DNA of 6,205 nucleotides from contig JBDRED010000024.1 of assembly GCA_043820025.1 (NCBI GenBank), positions 1 to 6,205 on the forward strand, given 5' to 3'. Of this stretch, positions 1 through 6,143 are shown piece by piece (positions within the stretch are counted from its first letter, which is position 1; every line of letters starts with the position of its first letter). Source of the stretch: JBDRED01 sp043820025 [NCBI: Elusimicrobiota bacterium] (lineage in GTDB: Bacteria > RUG730 > JBDRED01). The notes below the pieces were generated by a model. That model searched no databases. It was not told the DNA's origin and saw nothing but the letters and a program-made list of their open reading frames with translations. The position numbers and the translations under genes are program-made.

Positions 1-2
1 CT

Positions 3-125
3 AAAGTCAGGCCTTATTTGAAGATGCGGCAGGGCTCACACAGCGCAGCGCTTTATTTTTTACTGCGCAGTACTTCTAAACCGCTCCTGAAAAAGCAGAG
101 CAAAAACATTAAATTCCTATATTGA
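3..125 (+). CDS. Possible C-terminal tail of an upstream gene (partial)
   Basis: Reading from base 3, the frame stays open for 40 codons to a TGA at 123-125; the true start lies outside the window. The translated tail (beginning KVRPYLKMRQGSHSAALYFL) is basic and amphipathic and reads like the end of a real protein, whereas the other two forward frames stop at once or at 19-21. I do not recognise the family. The RPYLKMRQ stretch is loosely reminiscent of the C-terminal part of some LAGLIDADG homing-endonuclease-like proteins, but that is a weak impression from a few residues. An open frame of 40 codons could occur by chance, so existence and identity are both uncertain. Confidence 0.35.
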   Translation, partial: KVRPYLKMRQGSHSAALYFLLRSTSKPLLKKQSKNIKFLY

Positions 126-163
126 TTTAATATTTAAGTATAACATTAGGGGTGTCACATGTG

Positions 164-191
164 TTGACTAATCCTGCTTTTTAGATTTAGT
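164..191 (+). promoter_or_regulatory. Weak candidate sigma70 promoter for the fmt cluster
   Basis: TTGACT at 164-169 matches five of six -35 consensus bases. The best -10 at a legal spacing is TTTAGT at 186-191 (16-base spacer), which matches four of six. Transcription from here would give a leader of roughly 80 bases containing the 235-264 hairpin. TATGAT at 204-209 is a better -10 hexamer but lacks a good -35 at 17 bases. The call rests on hexamer matching only, in an AT-rich region where such matches arise easily. Confidence 0.25.
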
Positions 192-234
192 TACTATACA
201 AGATATGATAAATTAATTATTATATTAAATATTA

Positions 235-264
235 TGAGGCCGAAATTTGCTGCCTCAAGTTTTT
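235..264 (+). terminator. Terminator-like hairpin just upstream of fmt
   Basis: TGAGGC (235-240) pairs with GCCTCA (252-257) to form a 6-bp stem with four G-C pairs and an 11-base loop. It is followed by AG and five T residues (260-264). The shape fits a modest rho-independent terminator reading rightward. It could end the upstream unit, or act inside the fmt leader if transcription starts upstream of it. The stem is short and the T tract brief, so the call is moderate to weak. Confidence 0.35.
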
Positions 265-281
265 AGAATAGAGAGAGTTTT

Positions 282-1256
282 ATGAATGAAAATAAATTAA
301 GAATAGTTTTTATGGGTACGCCGGACTGCGCGCGCCCCTTTTTAGAATACCTGGCTAAGCAGTATAATGTAACGCTCGTCTGCACAGCGCCTGATAAAAA
401 AAGAGGCCGCAATATGGAGATAGGAGAAAGCGGCGTTAAAAAAACAGCCGCTAAACTGGGACTCAAAATATTCCAGCCTGAAGATCTTAAAAGCGAAGAA
501 ACTCTGCGGGTTATCAAAGACGCAGACCCGGACGCGCTCGTAATAATAGCCTATGGATATAAGTTAAACAAAAATATTTTAAGTATTCCTAAGTATGGGA
601 GTATAAACATTCATTTTTCATTACTGCCTGATTATAGAGGCGCATCGCCTGCGGCTTGGGCAATAGTAAACGGAGAAACAAAAACCGGAGTTACGGGATT
701 TATTCTAAATGAAATGATAGACGCCGGCGGTATATTGTGCCAGGAAGAGGTAAATATTGACGATAATGACAGCCGGGAAACCTTAATGGTAAAACTTATT
801 GATAAGGGACTTGTGATTTTACCCAAAACCCTGGAAAAATTGGTTAATGGAGATAAAGGGAAAAAGCAGGGCAAAAAGGATGTTATGTATGCGAGAAAGC
901 TTAAAAAGGAAGACGGCTTAATTGACTGGAGCTTAAGTAATGTCGACTTAAATAATCGTATACGCGCTTTTGCGCCGTGGCCGGGAGCATATACATATTT
1001 AAATGGGAGTATTCTAAAATTTTTTGGAGCAAGCTGTGATAAAGGGCAAAAAGGCGAAACTCCGGGCAGGGTTTTAGATATAAATAAAGAAAAAGGCATG
1101 CGTGTGCAATGCGGAAAAGGCGCAATTTGGATACAAGAGGCGCAATTCCCGGGTAAAAATCGTATGAGCGCGTATGATCTGTTCCTTGGCAGAAAGTTGA
1201 AAATAGGAGATGTGTTTAAAAGTAATTGTCAACACAATACAAACACAATAAAATGA
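282..1256 (+). CDS. fmt: Methionyl-tRNA formyltransferase
   Basis: This cytosolic enzyme transfers a formyl group from 10-formyltetrahydrofolate to Met-tRNAfMet, making the initiator for bacterial translation. The 324-residue product is close to the usual length of about 315. The N-terminal Rossmann-like domain (about 5-190) opens with LRIVFMGTPDCARPF. The catalytic Asn, His and Asp are visible as N109 and H111 in INIHFSLLPDYRGASP and D147 in EMIDAGGIL, equivalent to E. coli N106, H108 and D144. The C-terminal OB-fold-like tRNA-binding domain (about 205-312) contains YARKLKKEDGLIDW and IRAFAPWPGAY. The ATG at 282 places the first strand as in other Fmt proteins; its Shine-Dalgarno (GAGAGAG, 271-277) is weak and close. 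It is the first gene of a four-gene same-strand cluster, 40 bases before the DUF116 start. The tail after about residue 312 (SNCQHNTNTIK) looks unconserved. Identity is secure. Confidence 0.96.
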   Translation: MNENKLRIVFMGTPDCARPFLEYLAKQYNVTLVCTAPDKKRGRNMEIGESGVKKTAAKLGLKIFQPEDLKSEETLRVIKDADPDALVIIAYGYKLNKNILSIPKYGSINIHFSLLPDYRGASPAAWAIVNGETKTGVTGFILNEMIDAGGILCQEEVNIDDNDSRETLMVKLIDKGLVILPKTLEKLVNGDKGKKQGKKDVMYARKLKKEDGLIDWSLSNVDLNNRIRAFAPWPGAYTYLNGSILKFFGASCDKGQKGETPGRVLDINKEKGMRVQCGKGAIWIQEAQFPGKNRMSAYDLFLGRKLKIGDVFKSNCQHNTNTIK

Positions 1257-1296
1257 ACGTGTGTTCTGTAAAATTTATCAAAAAATAAGGTGTGAA

Positions 1297-1827
1297 ATGT
1301 ATTATAAAATATTTAGATGGATTGTTTTAAGAACAGGGTTCCCCTGCGCTGAGCTTCTTGGGAAAATATTTCCCGGCAAACGAGATGTATTAGAGAGGTT
1401 AATCATTAAGTGGAATAATAAATGCGTGCAGCATTTTAGAATAAAAGATGCTCCGACTGTGCTTGTGCTGATTCCGCATTGCCTGCAGAATGACGATTGC
1501 GTGTTTAGAATAACGAGGGATATTGGTAATTGCAAAAAATGCGGAAAGTGCATTATTAAGGATTTGTCGGTTGCGCAGGATAAATTAAAAATACCGATTA
1601 AGGTTGCGGCCGGCGGCACGCTTGCGCGTAAAATAGTTATGGAATATCATCCTGATATTATTGTAGCATGCGCGTGCGAGCGCGATTTGTCGAGCGGGAT
1701 ATATGACAGCTACCCTCTTCCGGTTTGGGGTATTTTGAATCTGCGTCCGAATGGCCCGTGCTATAATACAGATGTGGATATTTCTTTGATTGAGTCTGCT
1801 GTATTCAGATGGGTAGGAAAAAAATAA
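1297..1827 (+). CDS. DUF116 family protein, cysteine-rich
   Basis: The product (176 residues) has the hallmarks of the DUF116 family (PF01976), whose function is not established. Numbered from the ATG at 1297, these are IPHCLQNDDC (60-68, Cys62 and Cys68), the CKKCGKC cluster (Cys79, 82, 85), a GGT motif at 106-108, ACACERDL (124-131), and a C-terminal NLRPNGPCYNTDVD region with Cys155. The eight or so cysteines could bind a metal or Fe-S cluster, but that is inference. The N-terminus (YYKIFRWIVLRTG) is moderately hydrophobic, with no clear signal peptide. I chose ATG 1297 because AAGG (1287-1290) lies six bases upstream; an in-frame GTG at 1261 would add 12 residues but has no ribosome-binding site. 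DUF116 genes are often found beside fmt in Firmicutes and related bacteria, and the order here agrees. Confidence 0.88.
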   Translation: MYYKIFRWIVLRTGFPCAELLGKIFPGKRDVLERLIIKWNNKCVQHFRIKDAPTVLVLIPHCLQNDDCVFRITRDIGNCKKCGKCIIKDLSVAQDKLKIPIKVAAGGTLARKIVMEYHPDIIVACACERDLSSGIYDSYPLPVWGILNLRPNGPCYNTDVDISLIESAVFRWVGKK

Positions 1828-1845
1828 TTTTTATTAGGAGAGACG

Positions 1846-2610
1846 ATGCATATAAAGAGGAAATTAAAGATAACGGCATGGGTAATAGTTGGAATTATTG
1901 TCTCATTTATAGTTTGGAATTTTTTCGTAGGCGTTATTGTTCACATAAAAAAAGAGGTGGTTGTTCCAAATTTAACAAACCATGATTTGATAACGTCATC
2001 TAATGTATTAAAAAAACAGAGACTAAAGATCAAAATTGAGGGCGAGCGTTTTGAGAGCAAAATTCTGCCCGGAATAATTATTGACCAATCTCCGCCTGCC
2101 GGATCAAAGGTGCGGCAGGGAAAGGTAATACGCGTTGTTATAAGTAAAGGCATAGAACAGGTCAATGTGCCTGAAGTTCTTGGAAAGGAATTAAGGGTGG
2201 CTGAGATAGAAATTGAAAACAGCGCGCTTTTTGTCGGGCAGGAAAGTTATGAATATTCATTATATATTGATAAGGATATTGTTATGGATCAAGACCCAAA
2301 TCCGGGCGAATTAGTTGAAAAAGGATATTTTATTAATCTAATCGTATCAAAAGGCCTGCCTCCGGATGATGTAATACTTATGCCCATGTTTGTCGGGAAA
2401 AATATTGATATGGTAAATGAGGAGTGCGGCCGGAAAGGATATAAAGTTAATATAACCGGTCAGGCTTCTGACAGCGAAGGGATTGTCCTGGAACAGTTTC
2501 CGAAACCGGACACTGTTTTAAATGGAAATAATATTTTAGTAAATCTGGTCGTATCTGCTCTAGTCGAGGAAAAAATAAATACAGAAACAATAGAGGAGGA
2601 AGTAAAATAA
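1846..2610 (+). CDS. Membrane-anchored protein with three PASTA domains, no kinase domain
   Basis: The 254-residue product starts with a short basic cytoplasmic tail (MHIKRKLK) and one transmembrane helix (about 10-33, rich in Ile, Val and Phe). Three tandem PASTA domains follow at about 38-101, 106-169 and 177-238. Each starts with a V-x-P or M-P type strand (VVVPNL, VNVPEVLG, ILMPMFVG), the first two have a D-Q-x-P-x-P/A-G turn (DQSPPAGSKV, DQDPNPGELV; the third has EQFPKPDTVL), and each ends in a hydrophobic strand (VVISKG, LIVSKG, LVVSA). PASTA repeats bind muropeptides or beta-lactams in PknB/PrkC kinases and PBP2x-type proteins, so an extracytoplasmic cell-wall sensing or scaffolding role is inferred. 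No kinase or transpeptidase domain is present, and the membrane anchor shows the gene is not simply 5'-truncated. An acidic tail follows. The Shine-Dalgarno AGGAG (1836-1840) is five bases from ATG, and the stop shares one base with the rpe start. Confidence 0.9.
   Translation: MHIKRKLKITAWVIVGIIVSFIVWNFFVGVIVHIKKEVVVPNLTNHDLITSSNVLKKQRLKIKIEGERFESKILPGIIIDQSPPAGSKVRQGKVIRVVISKGIEQVNVPEVLGKELRVAEIEIENSALFVGQESYEYSLYIDKDIVMDQDPNPGELVEKGYFINLIVSKGLPPDDVILMPMFVGKNIDMVNEECGRKGYKVNITGQASDSEGIVLEQFPKPDTVLNGNNILVNLVVSALVEEKINTETIEEEVK
2594..2600 (+). promoter_or_regulatory. Ribosome-binding site of rpe inside the PASTA gene
   Basis: AGGAGGA lies nine bases before the rpe ATG at 2610. It is built from the Glu codons near the PASTA protein's C-terminus (GAG GAG GAA). 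Together with the overlapping TAATG stop-start junction it fixes the rpe start and suggests translational coupling of the two genes. Confidence 0.8.
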
Positions 2611-3260
2611 TGGAGAAAACACTTATCGCGCCGTCAATTCTGTCAGCGGATTTTGCAGATCTTGCCGGCGCTATTAAGATGATGGAAAAAGCAGGAGTAG
2701 ACAGGATCCATTTAGATGTTATGGATGGGCATTTCGTCCCAAATATTACATTTGGCCCTCAGCTCGTAGCAAGTATCCGCAAGCGGACAAAGTTATTACT
2801 GGAAGCGCACCTGATGATAGAATATCCTGAAAAATTTATACAGCAGTTTAAAGATGCCGGAGCTGACAGTATTATTATTCATTACGAGACAGTTGATGAT
2901 GTTCCATACCTCTTAAAAAAAATTAAATCTTTAGGAATAATGGCAGGGGTATCGATAAATCCAAAAACGCCATGGACGCTTTTAAAAAATATTTTAAAGG
3001 ATTTGGATATGGTTTTAATAATGACAGTAAATCCCGGTTTTGGCGGGCAGGCTTTTTTAGAAGATGTATTGCCAAAGATTTCCGAGCTTTCTAAATATAT
3101 ACAGGAAAAAAAGTTGTCTTGTTTGATTGAAGTTGATGGCGGAATTAATATCAAGACTGCGGCGAAAGCCGTAAAAGCGGGCGCTAATGTGCTTGTAGCC
3201 GGTTCAAGCATATTTCATTCAGACGATCCTGTTAAAACAGCTATTGATTTAAAGGGGTAA
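2610..3260 (+). CDS. rpe: Ribulose-phosphate 3-epimerase
   Basis: This enzyme interconverts D-ribulose 5-phosphate and D-xylulose 5-phosphate in the cytosolic pentose phosphate pathway (and Calvin cycle where present). The 216 residues form a typical (beta/alpha)8 barrel of normal family length. Signature motifs in order are APSILSADFADL (7-18), HLDVMDGHFVPNITFG (34-49), EAHLMIEYPE (65-74), MTVNPGFGGQAF (138-149), EVDGGIN (174-180) and VAGSSIF (196-202). The metal-binding and catalytic set appears complete: His34, Asp36, His67 and Asp176, the two aspartates serving as the acid/base pair. VDGGIN and AGSSIF build the phosphate-binding site. The ATG overlaps the preceding stop by one base and has a strong Shine-Dalgarno. 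In Firmicutes rpe commonly follows the PASTA-kinase/rsgA genes, so its position after a PASTA protein fits a conserved neighbourhood. Confidence 0.97.
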   Translation: MEKTLIAPSILSADFADLAGAIKMMEKAGVDRIHLDVMDGHFVPNITFGPQLVASIRKRTKLLLEAHLMIEYPEKFIQQFKDAGADSIIIHYETVDDVPYLLKKIKSLGIMAGVSINPKTPWTLLKNILKDLDMVLIMTVNPGFGGQAFLEDVLPKISELSKYIQEKKLSCLIEVDGGINIKTAAKAVKAGANVLVAGSSIFHSDDPVKTAIDLKG

Positions 3261-3290
3261 AGCCGGCCTGTTAATTAGAAAATTTATCAA

Positions 3291-3318
3291 TTGTAAATAT
3301 TTGTTATTTTAGTATAAT
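3291..3318 (+). promoter_or_regulatory. Sigma70-type promoter for hppA
   Basis: TTGTAA (3291-3296) and a perfect TATAAT (3313-3318) are separated by 16 bases in the gap between rpe and hppA. The expected start near 3325 gives a leader of about 40 bases. A second TATAAT at 3331-3336 has no convincing -35 partner. With the 103-base gap, this suggests hppA is transcribed independently of the fmt-rpe cluster. No clear terminator follows rpe, so readthrough is possible. Confidence 0.55.
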
Positions 3319-3345
3319 AATTTTTCAAATTATAATCATTTTCGT

Positions 3346-3353
3346 AAGGGGGA
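3346..3353 (+). promoter_or_regulatory. Ribosome-binding site of hppA
   Basis: The purine-rich run AAGGGGGA lies ten bases before the ATG at 3364 and supports that start codon. Confidence 0.7.
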
Positions 3354-3363
3354 TATTAAATTT

Positions 3364-5451
3364 ATGGAAGGTTTTACTATTTTAATTTTAGCTCCGGTAG
3401 GATCTATAGCTGCGCTTATGTTCGCGGTTTATTTAGCGGTTTTTGTTTTGAAACAGGACGAAGGCAATGACCGGATGAAAAAAATAGCCGGGGCTGTGAG
3501 GCAGGGAGCGCATGCGTACCTTAAAAGACAGTATATAGGAGTAACGCTTTTTTTTGTAGTAGTTTTCTTTATTTTATTATATATGTCATACAAAAATTAT
3601 CTCGTGATTTTTGTGCCTTTTGCTTTTTTAACAGGCGGATTATTCTCAGGCCTTTCCGGTTTTATCGGAATGAATATTGCTACTCAGGCGTCAAATAGAA
3701 CTGCAGCCGCTGCAATGAAGAGCTTAAATTCCGGGCTTCGCGTTGCTTTTTCAAGCGGCGCTGTAATGGGCATGACAGTTGTGGGTTTGGGCCTTTTAGA
3801 TTTAAGTATTTGGTATTATTTTCTTGATTGGTATTATACATCGCATCCTATTTTAATAGGAGCTGATAAGATTACTGCAATTACATCTACAATGCTTTGT
3901 TTTGGTATGGGCGCGAGTTCGCAGGATTTATTCGCAAGAGTAGGAGGCGGAATTTTTACAAAGGCCGCTGATGTCGGAGCTGATTTGGTAGGGAAAGTTG
4001 AAGCCGGTATACCTGAGGATGATCCTCGCAATCCTGCTGTTATTGCTGATAATGTAGGCGATGTCGCAGGAATGGGCGCTGATCTTTATGAGTCGTATGT
4101 TGGTTCTATTGTAGCTACTTCTGCCTTAGGCGTTGCTGCAGGTTTGGGAGTGGCCGGAGTTACAGTGCCATTGGTTATGGCGGCAATAGGAGTATTTTCG
4201 TCTATTATCGGAACATTTTTTGTAAAAAGCAAAGAAGAGGCTAGTCAAAAAGTTTTATTAGCGGCGCTAAGAAAAGGTGTGTTTGTAAGTTCGGCCTTAG
4301 TCGCTTTAAGTTCCTATTTTCTTATAAAATACACATTAGGTATAGAACATATAGGTGTTTATTGGGCAGTAATTTCCGGTTTATTGGCAGGAGTCTTGAT
4401 CGGCCTTGTTACAGAATATTACACATCCAGCAGTTTTAGGCCTACGCGGTTTATTGCCGAACAGGCTTTAACAGGCCCTGCAACTGTTTTGATTGGAGGC
4501 CTTGCTGTAGGAATGATGTCAACAGCATTGCCTGTTATTATTGTTGGAATAGCAATAATGGCAAGCTTTTATCTCTCAGGCGGAGCTCAAAATTTTAGCG
4601 TGGGGCTTTATGGTATAGCTATTTCAGCTGTAGGTATGCTCTCAACGCTGGGAATAACGCTGGCTACAGACGCTTACGGCCCTGTTGCGGATAATGCAGG
4701 AGGAAACGCTGAGATGTCTCATCTGCCTCCTGAGGTAAGAAAACGAACAGATGCGCTGGATGCTTTAGGAAATACCACAGCAGCCACAGGAAAAGGTTTT
4801 GCAATAGGCTCAGCCGCGTTAACAGCGTTAGCTTTGATCGTTGCTTTTAAAGATCAGGTTGCGATATATGGCAAAGAAATGACATTAACCCTGTTAGACC
4901 CAAATGTGCTTGTAGGGTTGTTTATTGGAGCAATGATGCCTTTCTTTTTCTGTTCTATGACTATGAAAGCTGTTGGAAGGGCAGCGGCTAAGATAGTCGT
5001 CGAGGTTAGAAGGCAATTTAAAGAGATAGTTGGGATTATGGAAGGCAAAGCGGATCCTGATTATGCGGCATGCGTAACCATAGCAACAGCAGCTGCTCAG
5101 AAAGAAATGATTATGCCGTCGCTGGTTGCAATTACGACGCCGATTTTGGTCGGAATATTACTTGGAATCGAAGCTCAAGCAGGATTGTTAACAGGCGCTA
5201 CTATTTCAGGATTTGTTTTAGCAATAATGATGGCTAACTCAGGCGGAGCTTGGGATAACGCGAAAAAACATATTGAAGAAGGACAGCATGGAGGGAAAGG
5301 TTCATTAGCTCATAAAGCCAGCGTTGTCGGCGATACAGTAGGCGACCCTTTTAAAGATACTTCAGGCCCAAGTTTAAATATTCTAATAAAACTTATGTCT
5401 ATGGTTTCTATTGTTTTTGCGTCATTTGTTATTTCAAACAGCCTGTTTTAG
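3364..5451 (+). CDS. hppA: Membrane pyrophosphatase, K+-dependent, ion-pumping (probably Na+-type)
   Basis: This integral membrane enzyme hydrolyses pyrophosphate and pumps Na+ and/or H+ across the cytoplasmic membrane. The 695 residues contain many hydrophobic helices (family norm about 16) and the length is normal. Substrate-binding motifs are intact: the [20 protein letters not shown] region (203-222), [12 protein letters not shown] (229-240), [17 protein letters not shown] (436-452), and the C-terminal [10 protein letters not shown] plus [16 protein letters not shown]. In [10 protein letters not shown] (469-478), Ala473 and Gly476 sit where K+-independent enzymes carry Lys and Thr, so K+ activation is predicted. 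In DLYESYVGS the gate glutamate (E243) is one helical turn earlier than in plant-type H+ pumps (DLFGSYAES). That position is shared with Na+-PPases such as the Thermotoga enzyme, but also with some K+-dependent H+ pumps, so the ion is not settled. It has its own promoter and Shine-Dalgarno and converges on the DUF2147 gene. Confidence 0.96.
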   Translation: MEGFTILILAPVGSIAALMFAVYLAVFVLKQDEGNDRMKKIAGAVRQGAHAYLKRQYIGVTLFFVVVFFILLYMSYKNYLVIFVPFAFLTGGLFSGLSGFIGMNIATQASNRTAAAAMKSLNSGLRVAFSSGAVMGMTVVGLGLLDLSIWYYFLDWYYTSHPILIGADKITAITSTMLCFGMGASSQDLFARVGGGIFTKAADVGADLVGKVEAGIPEDDPRNPAVIADNVGDVAGMGADLYESYVGSIVATSALGVAAGLGVAGVTVPLVMAAIGVFSSIIGTFFVKSKEEASQKVLLAALRKGVFVSSALVALSSYFLIKYTLGIEHIGVYWAVISGLLAGVLIGLVTEYYTSSSFRPTRFIAEQALTGPATVLIGGLAVGMMSTALPVIIVGIAIMASFYLSGGAQNFSVGLYGIAISAVGMLSTLGITLATDAYGPVADNAGGNAEMSHLPPEVRKRTDALDALGNTTAATGKGFAIGSAALTALALIVAFKDQVAIYGKEMTLTLLDPNVLVGLFIGAMMPFFFCSMTMKAVGRAAAKIVVEVRRQFKEIVGIMEGKADPDYAACVTIATAAAQKEMIMPSLVAITTPILVGILLGIEAQAGLLTGATISGFVLAIMMANSGGAWDNAKKHIEEGQHGGKGSLAHKASVVGDTVGDPFKDTSGPSLNILIKLMSMVSIVFASFVISNSLF

Positions 5452-5481
5452 AAAGAATATTATTAGCGTTATTTACAGGCT
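5440..5481. terminator. Possible hairpin between convergent hppA and DUF2147 genes
   Basis: AGCCTGT (5440-5446), overlapping the end of hppA, is complementary to ACAGGCT (5475-5481), with a long 28-base loop. A T tract (5491-5495) lies nine bases past the second arm. The geometry is poor for a classic rho-independent terminator. Still, it is the only paired element in the 42-base gap where two transcription units meet, so a weak or bidirectional terminator is possible. Confidence 0.25.
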
Positions 5482-5493
5482 TACTATAAGTTT

Positions 5494-5961
5494 TTAGTCT
5501 TTTGAAATTAGCGCAGCAGGAATATTTTCTGCCTTGGTCCAGATTTCAGTCCGCCCAATTACCGATACGCCTATAAATCCGCGAACCTTTAATAGATTGT
5601 TTTTTGTTAATGTGATCATACATGAGTATGTTTTGCCATTTTCAGGATCATAAATTTTTCCGCCGCGCAATTTGTTGTCGGATTTCATCTCAAAATCCTT
5701 TACTATTTCAAGGCCGAGTCTTTTTTGACTGCGTTTTGCAGGGTCAGGATTATTGTTGTCTGTGATATCGGTTCCATCGTCGTTTTTGGGTTCTTTTAAC
5801 CATACAATTTTACCATTAAATAAATCTGAGCCGCTGTCTTTATATATTTCAACAATAGCCGCATCATCCTTTGTGTACCAGGCGCCTTCAATATTTGCGA
5901 GCGCATAGGAACTTATCATAAAGATTAAACCCAATGAAACTAAACACATTTTTTTAAACAT
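5494..5961 (-). CDS. Secreted DUF2147 family protein
   Basis: This 155-residue protein has a typical Sec signal peptide: basic MFKK, a hydrophobic core (about 6-18) and ALA before a likely cleavage after residue 22 (next residues NIEGAW). There is no lipobox cysteine, so the mature protein of about 133 residues should be soluble in the periplasm or exported. The rest matches DUF2147 (PF09917): IEGAWYTKDDAAIVEIY near the start, GKIVWLKEP (50-58), a linker with NNPDPAKRSQKRLG, then GGKIYDPENGKTYSCMI (100-116) and LKVRGFIGVSVIGRTEIW (124-141). The family is probably a small beta-barrel, and its biochemical function is unknown. The start is supported by AGGAGGG five bases upstream and by a strong promoter. 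The gene is monocistronic here, convergent with hppA and divergent from the next unit. An exported DUF2147 protein favours a diderm host. Confidence 0.9.
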   Translation of the reverse strand: MFKKMCLVSLGLIFMISSYALANIEGAWYTKDDAAIVEIYKDSGSDLFNGKIVWLKEPKNDDGTDITDNNNPDPAKRSQKRLGLEIVKDFEMKSDNKLRGGKIYDPENGKTYSCMITLTKNNLLKVRGFIGVSVIGRTEIWTKAENIPAALISKD

Positions 5962-5966
5962 TTATT

Positions 5967-5973
5967 CCCTCCT
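5967..5973 (-). promoter_or_regulatory. Ribosome-binding site of the DUF2147 gene
   Basis: Read on the - strand, AGGAGGG lies five bases before the ATG (complement of 5959-5961). It is near-ideal and fixes the start upstream of the signal peptide. Confidence 0.8.
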
Positions 5974-5986
5974 AATAATTTTTATG

Positions 5987-6016
5987 ATTATAGCCGGGAA
6001 ATACAGGGTTAGTCAA
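5987..6016 (-). promoter_or_regulatory. Strong sigma70-type promoter for the DUF2147 gene
   Basis: On the - strand, TTGACT (complement of 6011-6016) and a perfect TATAAT (complement of 5987-5992) are 18 bases apart. Transcription should start near 5980, giving a leader of only about 18 bases before the ATG. The stretch behind the -35 (about 6021-6050) is AT-rich and could serve as an UP-like element. Confidence 0.7.
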
Positions 6017-6043
6017 ACAGAATTATTCGTAAAATATATATTC

Positions 6044-6083
6044 GAAATATGGGAGAAATATGGGAGAAATATGGGAGAAATAT
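6044..6083. repeat. Tandem 11-bp repeat, 3.6 copies, abutting a promoter
   Basis: The unit GAAATATGGGA occurs three times without mismatch (6044-6054, 6055-6065, 6066-6076), followed by a partial GAAATAT (6077-6083). One base separates the array from the TTGACG -35 box at 6085. The 11-bp period is close to one helical turn, so each copy would face the same side of the DNA. This suits cooperative binding of a regulator, though a simple slippage repeat is the alternative. Confidence 0.9.
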
Positions 6084-6084
6084 C

Positions 6085-6112
6085 TTGACGAGATGCTTCG
6101 GGATTTGATAAT
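6085..6112 (+). promoter_or_regulatory. Sigma70-type promoter reading rightward out of the window
   Basis: TTGACG (6085-6090) and GATAAT (6107-6112) are spaced by 16 bases, each matching five of six consensus bases. The expected start is near 6120. The promoter is divergent from the DUF2147 promoter and immediately follows the 11-bp repeats. Its target gene begins at or beyond the right edge. Confidence 0.55.
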
Positions 6113-6143
6113 ATAAATCATCTTTTCGATACTAACAAAAACA

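Larger units (their letters stand above)
126..281. other. Noncoding region upstream of fmt
   Basis: This very AT-rich stretch has no credible gene. It holds a perfect 8-bp palindrome CACATGTG at 156-163 directly abutting a TTGACT hexamer, a run of A/T at about 208-234, and a terminator-like hairpin at 235-264. It is probably the end of the upstream transcription unit plus the control region of the fmt cluster. No riboswitch or structured RNA family was recognised. Confidence 0.6.

Noticed and set aside
43-68. Inverted repeat GCGCAG / CTGCGC as a terminator
   Set aside because: Six-base arms with a 14-base loop and no T tract after the second arm; it lies inside the possible coding tail and is probably incidental.
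263-517. - strand open frame opposite the 5' end of fmt
   Set aside because: It overlaps fmt in antisense, has no ribosome-binding site that I can see and no family resemblance.
632-1099. Long - strand open frame opposite fmt (155 codons)
   Set aside because: It lies wholly within the confident fmt gene on the other strand, and its translation shows no recognisable domain; it is a shadow frame.
1261-1296. GTG at 1261 as the start of the DUF116 gene
   Set aside because: It has no Shine-Dalgarno upstream and begins only four bases after the fmt stop; ATG 1297 has AAGG at good spacing and retains all conserved motifs.
6044-6083. CRISPR array
   Set aside because: The 11-bp units are directly adjacent with no spacers, and no cas gene is present.
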